Source of the DNA: Lytechinus variegatus
Taxonomy: Eukaryota; Echinodermata; Echinoidea; Temnopleuroida; Toxopneustidae
Assembly: GCF_018143015.1 (NCBI RefSeq)
Contig: NC_054751.1
Span: 29,651,783-29,715,782 of the forward strand
Reading direction: 5' to 3'
Length of the DNA: 64,000 bases
The notes under the pieces are model-generated. The model was not told where the DNA came from. It searched no databases and saw only the letters and a program-made list of their open reading frames with translations. The position numbers were made by a program, and so were the translations under genes. Below, piece by piece: positions 33,860-45,665 of this stretch; position 1 is the stretch's first letter; the number at the start of each line of letters is the position of its first letter.

Positions 33860-33975
33860 CAGAGCAAAAAAAAAGAGAAAGAAGAAAAGAAAAAAAGGAA
33901 AAGAAGAAGAATAACAGAAGAAAAAAAGAAGAGGATAATAAGAAGAGGAAGACGAGTGAATGAAATAATGTGAGG
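33860..33975. repeat. Purine-rich (A/G) tract
   Basis: Almost pure A and G for about 115 bases, giving spurious Lys/Arg/Glu frames. Confidence 0.8.
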
Positions 33976-34329
33976 GGAAGAATTGCAAAAAAAAATCTTT
34001 TATGTTACTGTATAAAATTTTTGCAGGTGCTTCGCACCAGAATTGCCTATTCGATGAGATTCATATCTTGCTCAATATGCTGATATGGAACAAGTTTTAA
34101 AGTCAATATACAAAACATATTTTAGCTCGAACATCGAGCTTTTATTACATTTTTTCATTTACAAATTTAAGTGCTCTGTGTCCGTTTTATGGTCTACATA
34201 TCAGCATTTGAAGCTCACGCTGCGTGGTCAAATTGTTTGATTTGCCAAGATTTGCTAAGATCACATTTGAAAAATAATTTCGAGAAATATTGGTATCATT
34301 AATAAAGTAAAAATTTTCTTCCCCACCCA

Positions 34330-35334
34330 TATCTTATTAAATTTGTATTCAACTTTGATTTTGCCACACTTAAACTATGGTATAATAGCATGGGGGAATT
34401 GTGCTGACTATCTTGTCAACAGAATTTTACTTTTACAGAAAAAGGCTTTGCGTATTATTTGTCATACAGATTTTCGTTCACACACTGATGTACTTTTCTA
34501 CAATCATAATATTTTGAAGGTCGGTGATTTATATAGTTATAATCTTGGAAAGCTTATGTATACTTTAGATAGAAATGAACTACCAGACATTTTTTATCCC
34601 ATGTTCACTAAAAATGTCAATATTCATCATTATCCAACACGGTCCGCCGGACTTTTTCACCCACCAAGAGCTAGAACCATCCTTCTGAATAAACCGACAC
34701 ATTTTAGTTTCAGTAACGGGTTAAAGAAATTTCTTCTCCACAAATATAAACCGCAGATCTCCATCGTCACTTAAGCAGCTTCCTCTTCTTTTCTTATTCT
34801 CTCTTCCCCTCTCCTCACACTTTTGTCTTCTCTTTATTTTTTATTGTGCAGTTTTCTTGTGTGTTTTGTCTGTTTTTGTCGTTTGGATTGTTTTCTGTTT
34901 TGTGTGTGTGTGTGTGTGATTTCTTTCTGTACTGTTTTGTCTAGTCTTGTCCTCTGTGTACACTGTTTTTTCTTTCTTGTTATTATTTCGTCTTGTCTTG
35001 TCTAATTTATTTTATAAACACTATTAGAATCGTTGTTTTGTATATTTTCTTGTATGCCATGGGTATGATCATGTAGTAAGGATTGTATTAAGTGTAATAT
35101 ACTGCATAAAACTTACGAAGCTTTACCCCGTTAGTATTTTTCTATTGAACATTATTAATTTCTAGTTGTTTTTGATGAATTTTAATCAGGTATTTATTTC
35201 AAGGGACTCACATAAACAAGCGATGCTTTCCAGTGAGCTCCCTTTTTTTCATTTCATTTATTCATATTCTGATTTGTTCCTACATACTTTGTAAATTTGT
35301 GTGAAATGAAAAAGAATAAAAATCAATCAATCAA
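34330..35334 (+). mobile_element. 5'-truncated non-LTR retrotransposon fragment
   Basis: The C-terminal end of a LINE polyprotein, then a T/C-rich 3' untranslated region and a TCAATCAATCAA tail. Lies within hAT-like element B. Its reverse-transcriptase sequence differs from the copy at 4564-7032, so a second LINE lineage is present. Confidence 0.7.
34343..34774 (+). pseudogene. LINE reverse transcriptase C-terminal fragment
   Basis: 143 codons. LILPHLNYGIIAWG and LLLQKKALRIIC are the conserved thumb/C-terminal blocks of CR1/RTE-like reverse transcriptases. The catalytic region is absent. The first ATG is only the edge of the truncated frame. Confidence 0.8.
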
Positions 35335-35489
35335 GTTCCTATTGTAAACGTGTATTCCATAATGTTCCATATTGAAAAAAAAATGTATTCAGAATGCCCA
35401 GATTCTAGGTCTAAATCTAAAACATGCGATAGCCTGCAGGCTCTTTATTTAAAGTGTACATAAATTATCCAGTTTCACATCAGAATATC

Positions 35490-35970
35490 AATAATTGTCT
35501 GCTCACGCTTCACGATCGCATACCAATTAACTATACCCCATTTATGATTTACAAAATATGAATAGAGTGTCCCGCTTTTAGGTATAAAAATCTCAAATTT
35601 CTTCCTCTCGCGCTTCGCGCTCGCATGAATTGTTTAGTTACATACCTATCCCATTTATTCATACAAAAAGTGCTTAGAATGACATTTTTAGGTCTGAATG
35701 CCAAAAAATTTTGCTCGTGCTTCGCGCTCGCATTATCAAAATATATACCGTCTTCGTGGGTAACTGTAAGCAGTCCTTAACAGGTCCCTTTTCGATAATG
35801 CTAGATCAATTAGGCCCTAATGTAAATTTCTGCTCGCGCTTGGCGTTCGCAGTAACCATCTAGTTACATACGAATCTTGTTCAGGATCACTCATAACATT
35901 GCCCAGAATATTACGTTTTCAGGACAAAATACATGAAAGTAAAAAAAAAAAATCGCTCGCGCCTCGCGCT
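35490..35970. repeat. Degenerate array with CGCGCTTCGCGCTCGC cores
   Basis: Cores near 35501, 35607, 35708, 35832 and 35955 (for example TCGCGCTTCGCGCTCGCAT) are spaced about 100-125 bp. Sequence between shares TTAGTTACATAC and AGAATGACATTTTTAGG-like blocks. It is the reverse orientation of the motif in element A. Confidence 0.7.
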
Positions 35971-36613
35971 CGCTCTTTTTATAAAGCTTATGAGATTATT
36001 TCATGTTTATCTTGTTTTATAAGAATAAAACTAAGAAGTGACTGATCGGGGAAAATAGAGGTGAAGATAATTTCGGGCCCCGTCCCCTATTTGCGAAAGT
36101 CGGATCCGCCCTTGTTAAACATACACACACACCGGAAAAAATGGTGCCCCCCAAGTGCCCCCCAGGAAAAAAATCCTAGCTACGCCACTGGATTCAACCC
36201 CCCCCCCGGCCATTTTAGGGTTAAACATAATCCTCGTACTAAAACGTCTTATGACAGAATTTATGCTTTGTTTCTCAGGGAATAGATGATAAGGTAAAGC
36301 GTTTCGAGAGTCTTTGTTTTGTTTACATAAAGTTGAATCGTTATAATCATGTTTTATGATATTTTCATAGAGATTATAAAGACGATGCTAACCTTTTTAT
36401 TGTTGATCTACGAGGCCACGGCTTTATGTACTTGCTATAAATCATTGTCATGTCATTCAATTAGTCCCGATGGACGAGTGTATGTTTTTAATCTGCTCAC
36501 TAGTAATGGCATGCGCAGACATGATTATTTTGGTTTATTTTGACTTCTTCACTTGCGCAGGTTTATTTATGATTACTTACAATATATGATAAGAAATAGA
36601 GAAATGTTGACAA

Positions 36614-36893
36614 GGGGGCGTCGTGGTCTAGTGGTATAACTCTCGTCTTTCAATCTGAGGGACGTGGGTTCGAGTCCTAGCCATGGCGCGTTTTCCGTCA
36701 GCAAGAAATTTACCCACATTGTGTTGCGCACAACCCAGGTAGGTGAATGGGTACCTGGTAGAGATTTATTCTTTGAACGCAATGTGAGTAACATATAAGG
36801 CCAGGGTAATATTACCTCATTACTGGAGAGACTTTTGATAAAGTATGTGTTAAGCGCTATAGAAGCAATTACATGTATTATCATTATTATTTT
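36614..36893 (+). mobile_element. tRNA-derived SINE, well preserved
   Basis: The head GGGGGCGTCGTGGTCTAGTG has an A-box-like TGGTCTAGTGG and a perfect B box GGTTCGAGTCC (36667-36677). The tRNA-like portion is about 75 bases. The body has CAGCAAGAAATTTACCC, GGTGAATGGGTACC and TAAGCGCTATAGAAG, ending in an ATTATT-type tail. Best-preserved copy of the SINE family in this window. Confidence 0.8.
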
Positions 36894-36899
36894 ATTGAG

Positions 36900-38350
36900 T
36901 TTGGGGGTGTGTTTGTGTGAGGGTTGGAATAAGTGGTTATACATAGTTTATGTTTCCTCTTTAGGTTTTATATAACAATTGATCTACTTGTTTCAAACCA
37001 CCAAACAGACCCTCCGATTTCATAGATTACAAATATGTTTTCATTGATTTTATAAAATAAACTGATTTTAGTTTGGAAATACCCTAAAATGTCTGTCACT
37101 ATTGTAGTTCATGTTGACTACACAATCATTTTTAACGTGACATTGCTAGCAATGCTGACGTACAATATGTGGATGCTATGTACAATATAAAAACGTATTC
37201 TAAAAACTTATTTTAAGTGGATCTATTTTTATTTTTTGTTTCATTTTGTTCAAAACTACATATAAAACATGGAATGGGCTGTAATATTTAGTCTCTAATT
37301 TTTATCTGGTTGGATCCGTCCCTAACTTCAAAGAGAAAAAATATTTGGGGTGAATTATTCGATGGGAATCTGAAGATTGGTCCATGAAACGAGCACAAAT
37401 CTCCATTCTATACGCAGTCTAAACCAACCGTCGCATGACATCAAACCAACTTTCAATTCTAAAAAATCTCTCAAATGTATCATCTCCGACATCTGGATAT
37501 ATCATCCTTACAATTATAGCTAGACCAATTCAAAATGACGAGGGGCAAATCCATCGCTCCCATGTCATATAGAGTGTAACTATAAACTCTTGTGTACATG
37601 TTAGCAAGGGGGAAGATAGAGGATATATTGAATGCTCCCCCCCCCCCCCCCCGACCATTGCAAGTTTCACAATTATCTGTTTACGATAAGTGATAATTCA
37701 ATTATTTTGTTGCGATTCACTTTTCTTCATGCTTTACTTAAAAAACCTTTTACATCAACACTCCTCGATAACTTTTCTTTACCAAACTTAACAAAAGAAT
37801 AACAAATATCTGTAGATGGAATGCATGTTCAAATTATTTACTAAAATAAAATGTGCAAATTCGTGACAATAAATTCTTTTGACACCAACGAGTTACTGAA
37901 TAGCTAAATTTATTCATTTTCATGAATAAATTGGCGCGGGGGGGGGAATTCTCTCAATTTCCATGTTTTCTTTGCCCCCCCCCCTCCTGTACAGCACAAG
38001 ACAAATTGTATTCTTTGTGCATCAAGAGAATAATCCCTCTCAACAACCCAAATCAAGTCGCAACTCTCAAATCTGTGATTGAAATAAATGGCCTTTTACA
38101 TGTTTTACATGATTTCCATCTACTGTGTATATTTGTTTGTAGTCCACCCGGAAATATTCCCTCTCAAATCGAATCAAAAGTCTGCATATTAGTATGGAAA
38201 GCTTTAGTATCGGAATTAGGGCATGGACATCTATCTCTGTCTCACACGACGAAAGTGATTTAAGTCGCTCATGTATCAGTTCTGTATATGGCATGGGGGC
38301 TGGTACGCTTTTATTCTTCAGAAAATAATTGCACTTTATGTAGATTTGTC
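36900..38350. other. Non-coding sequence with poly-C/G runs
   Basis: No exon supported. C runs near 37638 and 37976 and a G run near 37940. A reading frame at 37922-38263 lacks coding signatures. Confidence 0.4.
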
Positions 38351-38354
38351 ATAA

Positions 38355-38480
38355 TTATTCAATTCAATTCAATTCATTTATTTCATTTCCATTCAAAACA
38401 TAATACAAAGTAATATAAAACAATACAAATCAAGTACAATTTTACAGAAGGGCATTCTTACTTCGTGAAATATAGAGCAT
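38355..38480 (-). mobile_element. LINE 3'-end fragment
   Basis: AATTCAATTCAATTCA then TTTATTTCATTTCC on the plus strand reads, on the minus strand, as the A-rich 3' end and short-repeat tail of a non-LTR element. The 5' limit is unclear. Confidence 0.45.
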
Positions 38481-38726
38481 ATTGCTGGAATAATTGCCTT
38501 GAGTACCAAATTAAGATGAAAAGTGCGCTATACTAATAATTTTATGCATTATTATTATTACAAAGATAAGTTGAGATGAGTTGGGAGCCCGGGCTAGGGA
38601 GACATTAACAAATAAGATTAAGGTGATACATTGAAAGAGAGGGGTGGGCTTAAGTGCTTAAATATATTAAGTAAGAAATAGAGTGAAATATAAATAGAGA
38701 GGGGGGAGACTATAAGGCAGTGGTAT

Positions 38727-38970
38727 TTCTACACAGAGTATAAACGGTTGTTTAAACTTTTATACAACCATGACGCAACGATGTCTAATATGACGAAACG
38801 TACAATAGTCAGTTGTTTAAACATTGACTTAACAATAAAGTTTAATTTTTGACATTTTATTCTTAATAAAGTAAGTATGCTTTTGTTGTTTAATTAATTA
38901 AATGACTATTGTAAGTTTCAACATCGTTTAATTGTATACATTTTTACCAGCATTTTTATACTGTGTAGAA
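38727..38970. mobile_element. MITE with TTCTACACAGTATAAA ends
   Basis: TTCTACACAGAGTATAAAC at the left pairs inverted with TTTTTATACTGTGTAGAA at the right. Inward, ACAATAGTCAGTTGTTTAAA pairs with AATGACTATTGTAAG. No coding capacity. Confidence 0.65.
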
Positions 38971-38979
38971 GCCCACATG

Positions 38980-39640
38980 ACGCGATGAATCCTTGTTTGT
39001 TCGACCAAACACTCTAAAACACTTACTTACGACTTTTATTGCAATTAAAAGACTTCGTTTTAATCAACACGGTTCTCATTTATATACACCCTTCTATCGG
39101 AAGAGAGCACTCTCGCAAATATCATCAAACTATTAGCGAAGACTCGATAGTCTCGAACTCAATATTCTGAATGAAGTTTCTAGTACTTGAGCAAATACTA
39201 CAGAGCCAGCACATCGCCCAAGGCCGCCTGTGTCACGCCTATCGATGAAGCGCTTTACTATTCAATCAAGGGCAAAGTTGATCCCGGCAGATTGGGATTC
39301 CTCTCAAATGTGTTACTGCATAATTCGAGTGTGGGGGATCCAGGAAGGGGCAATAATCAATAACTATGAGGAAAAAATATTGGAAGGGGCTGTGCGGCGT
39401 ACAGTGATCGCTTGATTGTAATAAAATTTCAGTCAGTGTTTATCTGATCATGCTCGAGATGATGAATAGACATGAAACCAGTTGGGTTTCAGATCGACTG
39501 TGTCTAAAAAGAAAATAGATTAATCAATAAATTAATAAGGAGATTAAATATGAATGATTAAATAATAAATGTACTTAATGATCAAATTAATCAATATATG
39601 AACTTGCTCATTTCTAATAATCGATCGATATTAATTTGAA
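38980..39640. other. Non-coding sequence
   Basis: No exon or repeat with clear edges recognised. Confidence 0.4.
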
Positions 39641-39644
39641 TTGG

Positions 39645-39830
39645 AGGTGATGTGTCCGAGTGGTCTAAGGCGCCTGATTATACATGGAAACGTCCAGGGT
39701 TCGATCCCCGGCCGCGGCACCTATGCCCGTGAGCAAGTCATTTAATCTTCAATGCTATTTTATCCTTCTTTCAAATAAATGGACATGCAATATGCATTAT
39801 TGGTAACTAGGTGTGAACTTGTTAAAAAAT
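39645..39830 (+). mobile_element. tRNA-derived SINE with Leu/Ser-like head
   Basis: Head GGTGATGTGTCCGAGTGG then GTCTAAGGCG, and B box GGTTCGATCCCC. A functional class II tRNA would have a long variable arm and a clean acceptor stem, both missing here, and the sequence runs on into a body (GAGCAAGTCATTTAATC). So it is a SINE or tRNA pseudogene. Confidence 0.65.
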
Positions 39831-40322
39831 TGTTTTGTTAGGTTTATTCATTCACTTAATATCTTTAGAGCCTTTTTATAATTTTGTTTGAAGGGCAGGC
39901 TAATTTTTGTATGCAGAGTCCCATACTGTTACTGCAAAGTAATTTCACTGCATGATAAACGAGAGAGATGAGGGGGGGGGGGTCATTTCTGATCTGATTG
40001 AGTGGGCTCTATCCAGTTTTAAGATAGCGGTTCGTAGCAGTTAAAATAATAATAACAAAGAAATAAACACTTTGGAGTTGGTTTTCAAACACAAAGTAAT
40101 CATGACGTCAATGTTTCCCCCTTGTACCTTGATTGACCTATCAAAAATACAAATTTTCATTTAGAATTTGAGTTTCTCTTTGTTTCCACGTTCATTTACT
40201 AGGTTTTATGACCATATACGACTACTATCAAGTTAAGCACTGTCGTCAAAATCAAGTTTTCGCACAGCCATGCAGAACAAATTCTTGAACGAAGTAAATG
40301 TATTTAAAATGCAAGTCAAATC

Positions 40323-40542
40323 ACACTCTAAAACAAATCAGTCAAAAAGACTAGAAAATAGGGTCAGCTGGGTGCAACTGTTATTCTAGTCATATTTGAC
40401 TATTTTCCTAGTCATATTTTACTAGAACAGAGTTATTTCTGACTAGAATATATGTCAGAAATGTGAATATCAGTGATTGCCATATCAGTTGCTCCCAGCT
40501 GACTACTGGTCTAGTCAATTTGACTGATTTGTTTTAAGAGTG
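40323..40542. mobile_element. MITE with CACTCTAAAACAAATCAGTC ends
   Basis: Left CACTCTAAAACAAATCAGTC pairs inverted with GACTGATTTGTTTTAAGAGTG. Inside, CTAGTC motifs and AGCTGGG/CCCAGCT are inverted. A partial relative lies at 47661-47854. Confidence 0.75.
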
Positions 40543-40553
40543 CACAATGAAAA

Positions 40554-40723
40554 GCTGAAAGGTCTTTGTCGTAAATCGGTGCACCGGAACAGCAGATCGT
40601 CTTAAGTATCGGAGATAACGAAAAATTGCACATTATGAGCTGAAAGGTCTTTGTCGTAAATCGGTGCACCGGAACAGCAGATCGTCTTAAGTATCGGAGA
40701 TAACGAAAAATTGCACATTATGT
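40554..40723. repeat. Exact 2 x 85-bp tandem duplication
   Basis: Two identical 85-base units, 40554-40638 and 40639-40723, begin GCTGAAAGGTCTTTG and end GCACATTATGA or its start. Identity suggests recent origin. No coding or RNA function recognised. Confidence 0.85.
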
Positions 40724-40765
40724 CCAGATTAGTACAGGAAGGTTCTGCCGTTTTAATTCAACATG

Positions 40766-40985
40766 GCTCGTGTGGTCCAGTGGTTAGAGCATTGGACTCA
40801 TAATCGCAAGGTTGTGAGTTCAAATCCCCACTCTGCCACTGTCTCCACTTTGATAAAAAGGCCCGAGAGTAAAATCTGTTGTTTTTATGCCATTATGACT
40901 CGATTAAACATTGAAATGTTTCCTAGGTAATTGGCGTTTACCAGCAAAACGCTGCCCTGCCGAGTTCTACGGGAGTTACCAAAAA
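40766..40985 (+). mobile_element. tRNA-derived SINE with Met-like head
   Basis: Head TGGTCCAGTGGTTAGAGC (A box), anticodon-loop CTCATAA and B-like GAGTTCAAATCCCC. The tRNA-like part ends GCCACT, then a body. The B box is degenerate (GTTCAAATC) and no stable acceptor pairing is clear. Confidence 0.6.
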
Positions 40986-41369
40986 CAGAAACTATATTTG
41001 AAGACTTCTTTGTCATGAAGAGCATTAATACATTTTCTAGGATATTGAAGACGTCTCTATTGACAATGAGCTAGAACAAGAGCAACAAAAACAAACAGAC
41101 AAAACAAAAAACAAAGTAGCATGCCAAAAACAAACAAACAAACTGACAAGAATGATCAGTGACGATACTGTTTTAGACGTTCATTACGTAATCTACATTT
41201 GATGAAACATCAGCCCTTTGAAATTTCAGAGTTTCATTGCTCATCGCGGGGAGGAATATCTTCCTCTACCAATCTTCTCTGTTTTGCGAGTTAAAAATAT
41301 GCACTGATGCTAAATTGTTTGTAATCAAATCTGATCTTTCCAAAGAAAGTTTCAATATATCTTTGAGAA

Positions 41370-42030
41370 TACCCTTTTCTCGGGACCCTTTTTATGGCAA
41401 GAAAAATTGATAAATCACTTTAGCTTCCGCGCTTCGCGCGGAGTTATTATCATTTTAATTTCCTCCATTGTATACCTCTTTTGTGCGTTTACAATCACTT
41501 TTGAAAACAAGGTTCAAAATCGCAATATAGTCAACCGAATTGGAGGTACTAGAGACAAGAGAAACGGCTCCTTTTCATTTTAATTTATGAAACACTAAAA
41601 GCTTCGCGCTTCGCGCGGGAGGGGGAAACTCCCCCTCCCTGCACCCACCCCCTAAGTGTTGGCACGCTTCGCGTGCATTTACCGCCCCCTCCAAAATGAA
41701 ATCCTGGCTACGCGGTTGGCCATATCATGAGTGCTACGATCCGAAGGACATGTAGCATCGACTATGATACCAACAAACTATTGACAGGTTATGTTTTCAA
41801 CGCAAAAACGAGAACATTTCTGCTCGCTCGCGGGTCATGACCGCACTGTTACATACCCATCCCCACTTAAATGTTATTGTCTTATTTGCAGCGCTGAAAA
41901 AAAAAGAAAAAAAATCATCACCTCCCCCCCCCCCCCGCTCATCACTTTTTAGAGACTGGGCGGGAGCTTAAAAAAAATCAGCTCGAAACCCCCCCTTTCA
42001 AAAATCCTGCGTACGCGCCTGTTTCAAGGG
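41370..42030. mobile_element. Decayed hAT-like/GCGAAGCGCG repeat fragments
   Basis: GCGCTTCGCGCGG near 41429, GCGCTTCGCGCGGGAGGGG near 41609 and CACGCTTCGCGTGC near 41662 recall the arrays of elements A and B. AAATCCTGGCTACGCGG and AAATCCTGCGTACGCGCCTG near 41701 and 42004 resemble the CAG(T/G)GGCGTAG ends inverted. Boundaries unresolved. Confidence 0.4.
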
Positions 42031-42039
42031 AATTAACAC

Positions 42040-44430
42040 ATCCTTCGGATCAACGCCCTTACAATATTACGTTGATATCAGAACACGACCCATGCAAATA
42101 TGCATTTTAGATCAATTAGATTAATCTTAGAAGTATTAAAAGGGAAGATGTATCAAAGTTCAAAGTATTTCTATTTTCTTTGACTGTATACAAAAAATAA
42201 CGCCAAAAAATAGAAAATACAATAAAAATGTACAAAATCAGTCAATCAACGAGCATGGAATTTATAAAGTCCTGTAGGATTCACAAATTGAAATATTATT
42301 GACATCGAAATATTCACTTGGTCTCATTAATATATTTTTCCCTTTTTCCCGTTTTTTTTCCAAAATCGCTTGAAATTCAAACAGCCTTTCTTTCTTTATG
42401 TTTGTAAAACAATTAGGAACCAGGTTAAACAAAGCAATGTCGATATTTGGAGCAATGACCTACATGTTGGCTGGTTAATTAGTCTAGCCTTGGGACATGC
42501 CCATCTCTTTAATTAATTTACAGAATCGTACCAAATTTTCTTTTAGATAGACCCATATTCTTGAAGATAGGTTTTTAGAATAGCTTCAATTATAAATAAG
42601 TACTATGCAAGGAGCAATTACTGCTTGTTATTTGATGGTGCAACCCCCCCCCCCCCCCCCTCGTAACCAGCTCCCATGATGATGTAATCAGGTTCAGTTG
42701 GTGGAAGAAGAGGGCTGTACTCAAAATGACAATAGAAAAGTTCATCATTTGTTTGTAAAACTATAGCGGAGAGATCGAAATCACTTGAAGCTATTAGGGC
42801 CCACCCCCCCCCAAAAAAAAGAATACACTAAACAAATGAGAATAACCAAATAAACAAACAAACACACAGCAACCAAAACATAACATATGAAATTTAAAAA
42901 ACAAAAATATTTTACTATTTTTTTTACTAACAGCATTTTTTTAGAATGCGAGTCTTTTAATTTTGTTTTAATTTCTTTTCATTCAATTTATTTATTTATC
43001 TATTTATTCATATATTTATTCATTCATTCATTAATATATTTATTTATTCATTGTCTGTTACTTTTATTCTATTTTGTTTATTTATCTATTGATTTGATAT
43101 GTAGTACCTCATTATATTTTTTGTTGATTAATTATTCGATTTATTAATTCATTTTCATTCATTTACCCATATTATTATATTTTTATTATTACGATTATTT
43201 TTTGGGGGGGAGGGGGAGGGGGGGTCTGTGAAATCATACCCGCTATTTCTGCTCCGCATTCCTCCCTTTGGTGTCTATAGTGATGATGAGTAAAGCTACA
43301 AACCCGTTATCATTTAATCGGTGTAATTATCTCCTAGGGTAAAATTAGCATCAAAGCAATTGACAGTGGTGTCATGACTTCAGAGTTGGCCGCCTTGAAG
43401 AGATCATTACTCCGCGGAGGAGTTTAAAGATAACGATTAATGATAATGGCGGCTAGACGGTTGCTATGGACCAAACAAGGCAAGCGTGGCGGCCCAAACT
43501 TTGTCGAGAAGCAACGGAGTGCTATTTCGGGAAGATGTTAAAAATAGACTCTCTGGTATTGTGGTTCAATTAACCACCATAAAACAACTCCCTTAAAATA
43601 AAGATTACCGATGTCTATATAAAATCTGTTGGTATTTTAATGAGATCTAGAACTTAAGAAAATACAATTTATCCAATATCAGTGAACTCTATAAGCTTTC
43701 ATGACTAATGCGGCATTCCGCCATCACAGTAATATTACATTTCTATGTTCAGGGTGTTATTGTAAAGTGTCTATCATCATTTTTCTGGTAAGTTCAAAAC
43801 TCAGGGAATTGACGTTCAATGAAATGGAAACTGACGTTTAAATTAATTATCATTAAAATTCTCTTTCTAAGTCAAGAAAATGCAAAGTTCAGGCTAATAA
43901 TAAATCTTTTGTTAAAAGTTTCTCATATCATCTGAATATTTTTTATATCTCCCATCTTTTTAATCTGTTTTTTTTTCTATCACGTTTTCGTCTGACGTTT
44001 GCAACTCTGACTAAATTGTTTTACGTCTGACATTTTTACACCGTATCACAAGCTCATGTTTTTTAAATTTCTTATTACTTGAAATTATAAATACATCAGT
44101 GTTCAATTTTTACAGGGGATATGGGCTATGTTTTAGTTCCTGATGCCATCAACATACTGTTATCTCTTTAAGGATGTGTAATATGTTTACTAATTAGGAC
44201 TATAGGGAGGAACATATCAAACAAGTTTTGCTAGCTCACATCATTTGGGTCATTTGTCCAGGGGTCTTGGTAAACATGGAGGGTAAATAAGGACTAAATG
44301 ACTGTCCCTATATGCGTATGGTCGACTCGCATGGATGGATCACTGCAGATAATCATGTATATAGGGTGAAATGATGTATTTTCAAAACGTCTATTGTTTC
44401 CTGTTCGTGAGTGGTATTAATTTGTCACAA
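42040..44430. other. Non-coding sequence, (ATTT)n-rich part and possible regulatory patch
   Basis: 42890-43200 is rich in ATTTATTT-type repeats. 43330-43560 is a more complex, GC-balanced stretch with TCF-like ATCAAAG, GATA-like AGATAA and RFX-like GTTGCTATGG motifs; possible enhancer, unproven. No exon seen. Confidence 0.4.
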
Positions 44431-44431
44431 A

Positions 44432-45022
44432 TTAAAGGAGAATGAAACCGTTGGAACAAGATAGCTTGTGTGAAAACAGAAAAATCAAAGAAACAGATCA
44501 ACGAAAGTTTGAGAAAAATCGGACAAATAATGAGAAAGTTATGAGCATTTGAATATTGCGATCACTAATGCTATGGAGATAGCAAATTGGCAATGCGACA
44601 AAGATGTGTGATGTCACTTATGAACAACTCTCACCATTACTTCAGTATATATTTCACTTGAATTGCCTCTTTTATCACATCTTTCCATAAATCATGTGTT
44701 CTTTCTACATGAGGGCATGTAATACATATTTTTTAAGAATACATCATGGATAAAGAGTTTGTATCATCATAAGAAAAAACAAAAATAGACATTTTGAGGT
44801 ATTTTATACTCCACCAAAGGGAAAGTTGTTCATCAGTGACATCACACATCCTTGTCGCATTGCCAATGTGAGGATCTCCATAGCATTAGTGATTGCAATA
44901 TTCAAATGCTCATAACTTTCTCACTATTTGTCCGATTTTTCTCAAACTTTCTTTATTCATATTCTTTGATTTTTCTATTTATACACCAGCCTATTTGTTC
45001 CAAATGTTTCATTCACCTTTAA
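44432..45022. mobile_element. TTAAAGGAGAATGAAAC-type MITE
   Basis: TTAAAGGAGAATGAAACCGTT and its inverse TGTTTCATTCACCTTTAA bound about 590 bp. Internal GTGTGATGTCACTTATGAA is inverted against TCATCAGTGACATCACACA. Non-coding. Confidence 0.7.
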
Positions 45023-45169
45023 GGTTCATTGCAGAACGGGACGTTTCCTTTTCCACGAGAATGTTATACATGTATAAGAATGAAGAAGTCTGTGTGTGGG
45101 AGGGTGGGTAGGTGTGTGTGGGAGGAGTGAATGAGAATTTCGGAGAGAGGAAGAGAGTGCTCAACTTTT

Positions 45170-45408
45170 TTTATTATCGCCGTCGTTATTATCTTCATCA
45201 TCTTCATAAAAATGTTAAAATAATCATTATTACCACCATAACCACAGTTACCGTCATTTTCATTATCATCATCACCATCACCATCACTATGGCTTTATCA
45301 TCGTCATCATCACCATCACCATGGCTTTATCATCGCCATCATCATCATCGTCACCATCATCATCATCATCATCATCATCAACGCCATCACCTCTTCATCA
45401 TCATCATC

Positions 45409-45439
<31 letters not shown>

Positions 45440-45665
45440 TTGCCATCATCATCATCACCATCATCTTCATCAACGCAATCACCATCACATCTTCATCATC
45501 ATCGTCGTCGTCATTATCTTCCTCCTCCTCATCATCATGGCCACATCATCGACATCACCATGACTTCTTTATCATCAACACCGTCGTCACTATTATTATT
45601 CACATCGTCTTCATTCTCTTAATGATTCTCCTTCTCATCACTATCGTCACAGATTTGTCATCATC
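45170..45665. repeat. Long (CAT/ATC)n trinucleotide microsatellite
   Basis: Almost continuous CATCATCATC, CACCATCAT and CATCGTC-type repeats with interruptions for about 490 bases. It creates His/Ser/Ile-rich frames that are not genes. Confidence 0.95.

Larger units (their letters stand above)
33793..36190. mobile_element. hAT-like element B, 8-bp target duplication
   Basis: Ends are CAGTGGTGTAGCTACG and, inverted on the right, CAGTGGCGTAGCTAGG. The exact 8-bp duplicate GATTCAAC flanks it at 33785-33792 and 36191-36198. CAG termini with 8-bp duplications are typical of hAT transposons. No transposase was recognised; the interior has a purine-rich tract, a 5'-truncated LINE and an array with CGCGCTTCGCGCTCGC cores. 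The 2398-bp unit is non-autonomous or carries captured repeats. Confidence 0.75.
33113..36224. mobile_element. Older inverted-repeat element interrupted by hAT-like element B
   Basis: The left end TTAACCCTAACTAGGC...GGCCGGGGAG...GGTTGATTC and the right end inverted, TTAACCCTAAAATGGCCGGGG...GGTTGAATC, match. Removing element B (2398 bp plus one 8-bp duplicate) leaves about 700 bp. No coding capacity. Confidence 0.5.

Noticed and set aside
39645-39722. Functional tRNA-Leu or tRNA-Ser gene
   Set aside because: The A and B boxes are good but the variable arm is missing, the acceptor stem mismatches and a SINE body follows.
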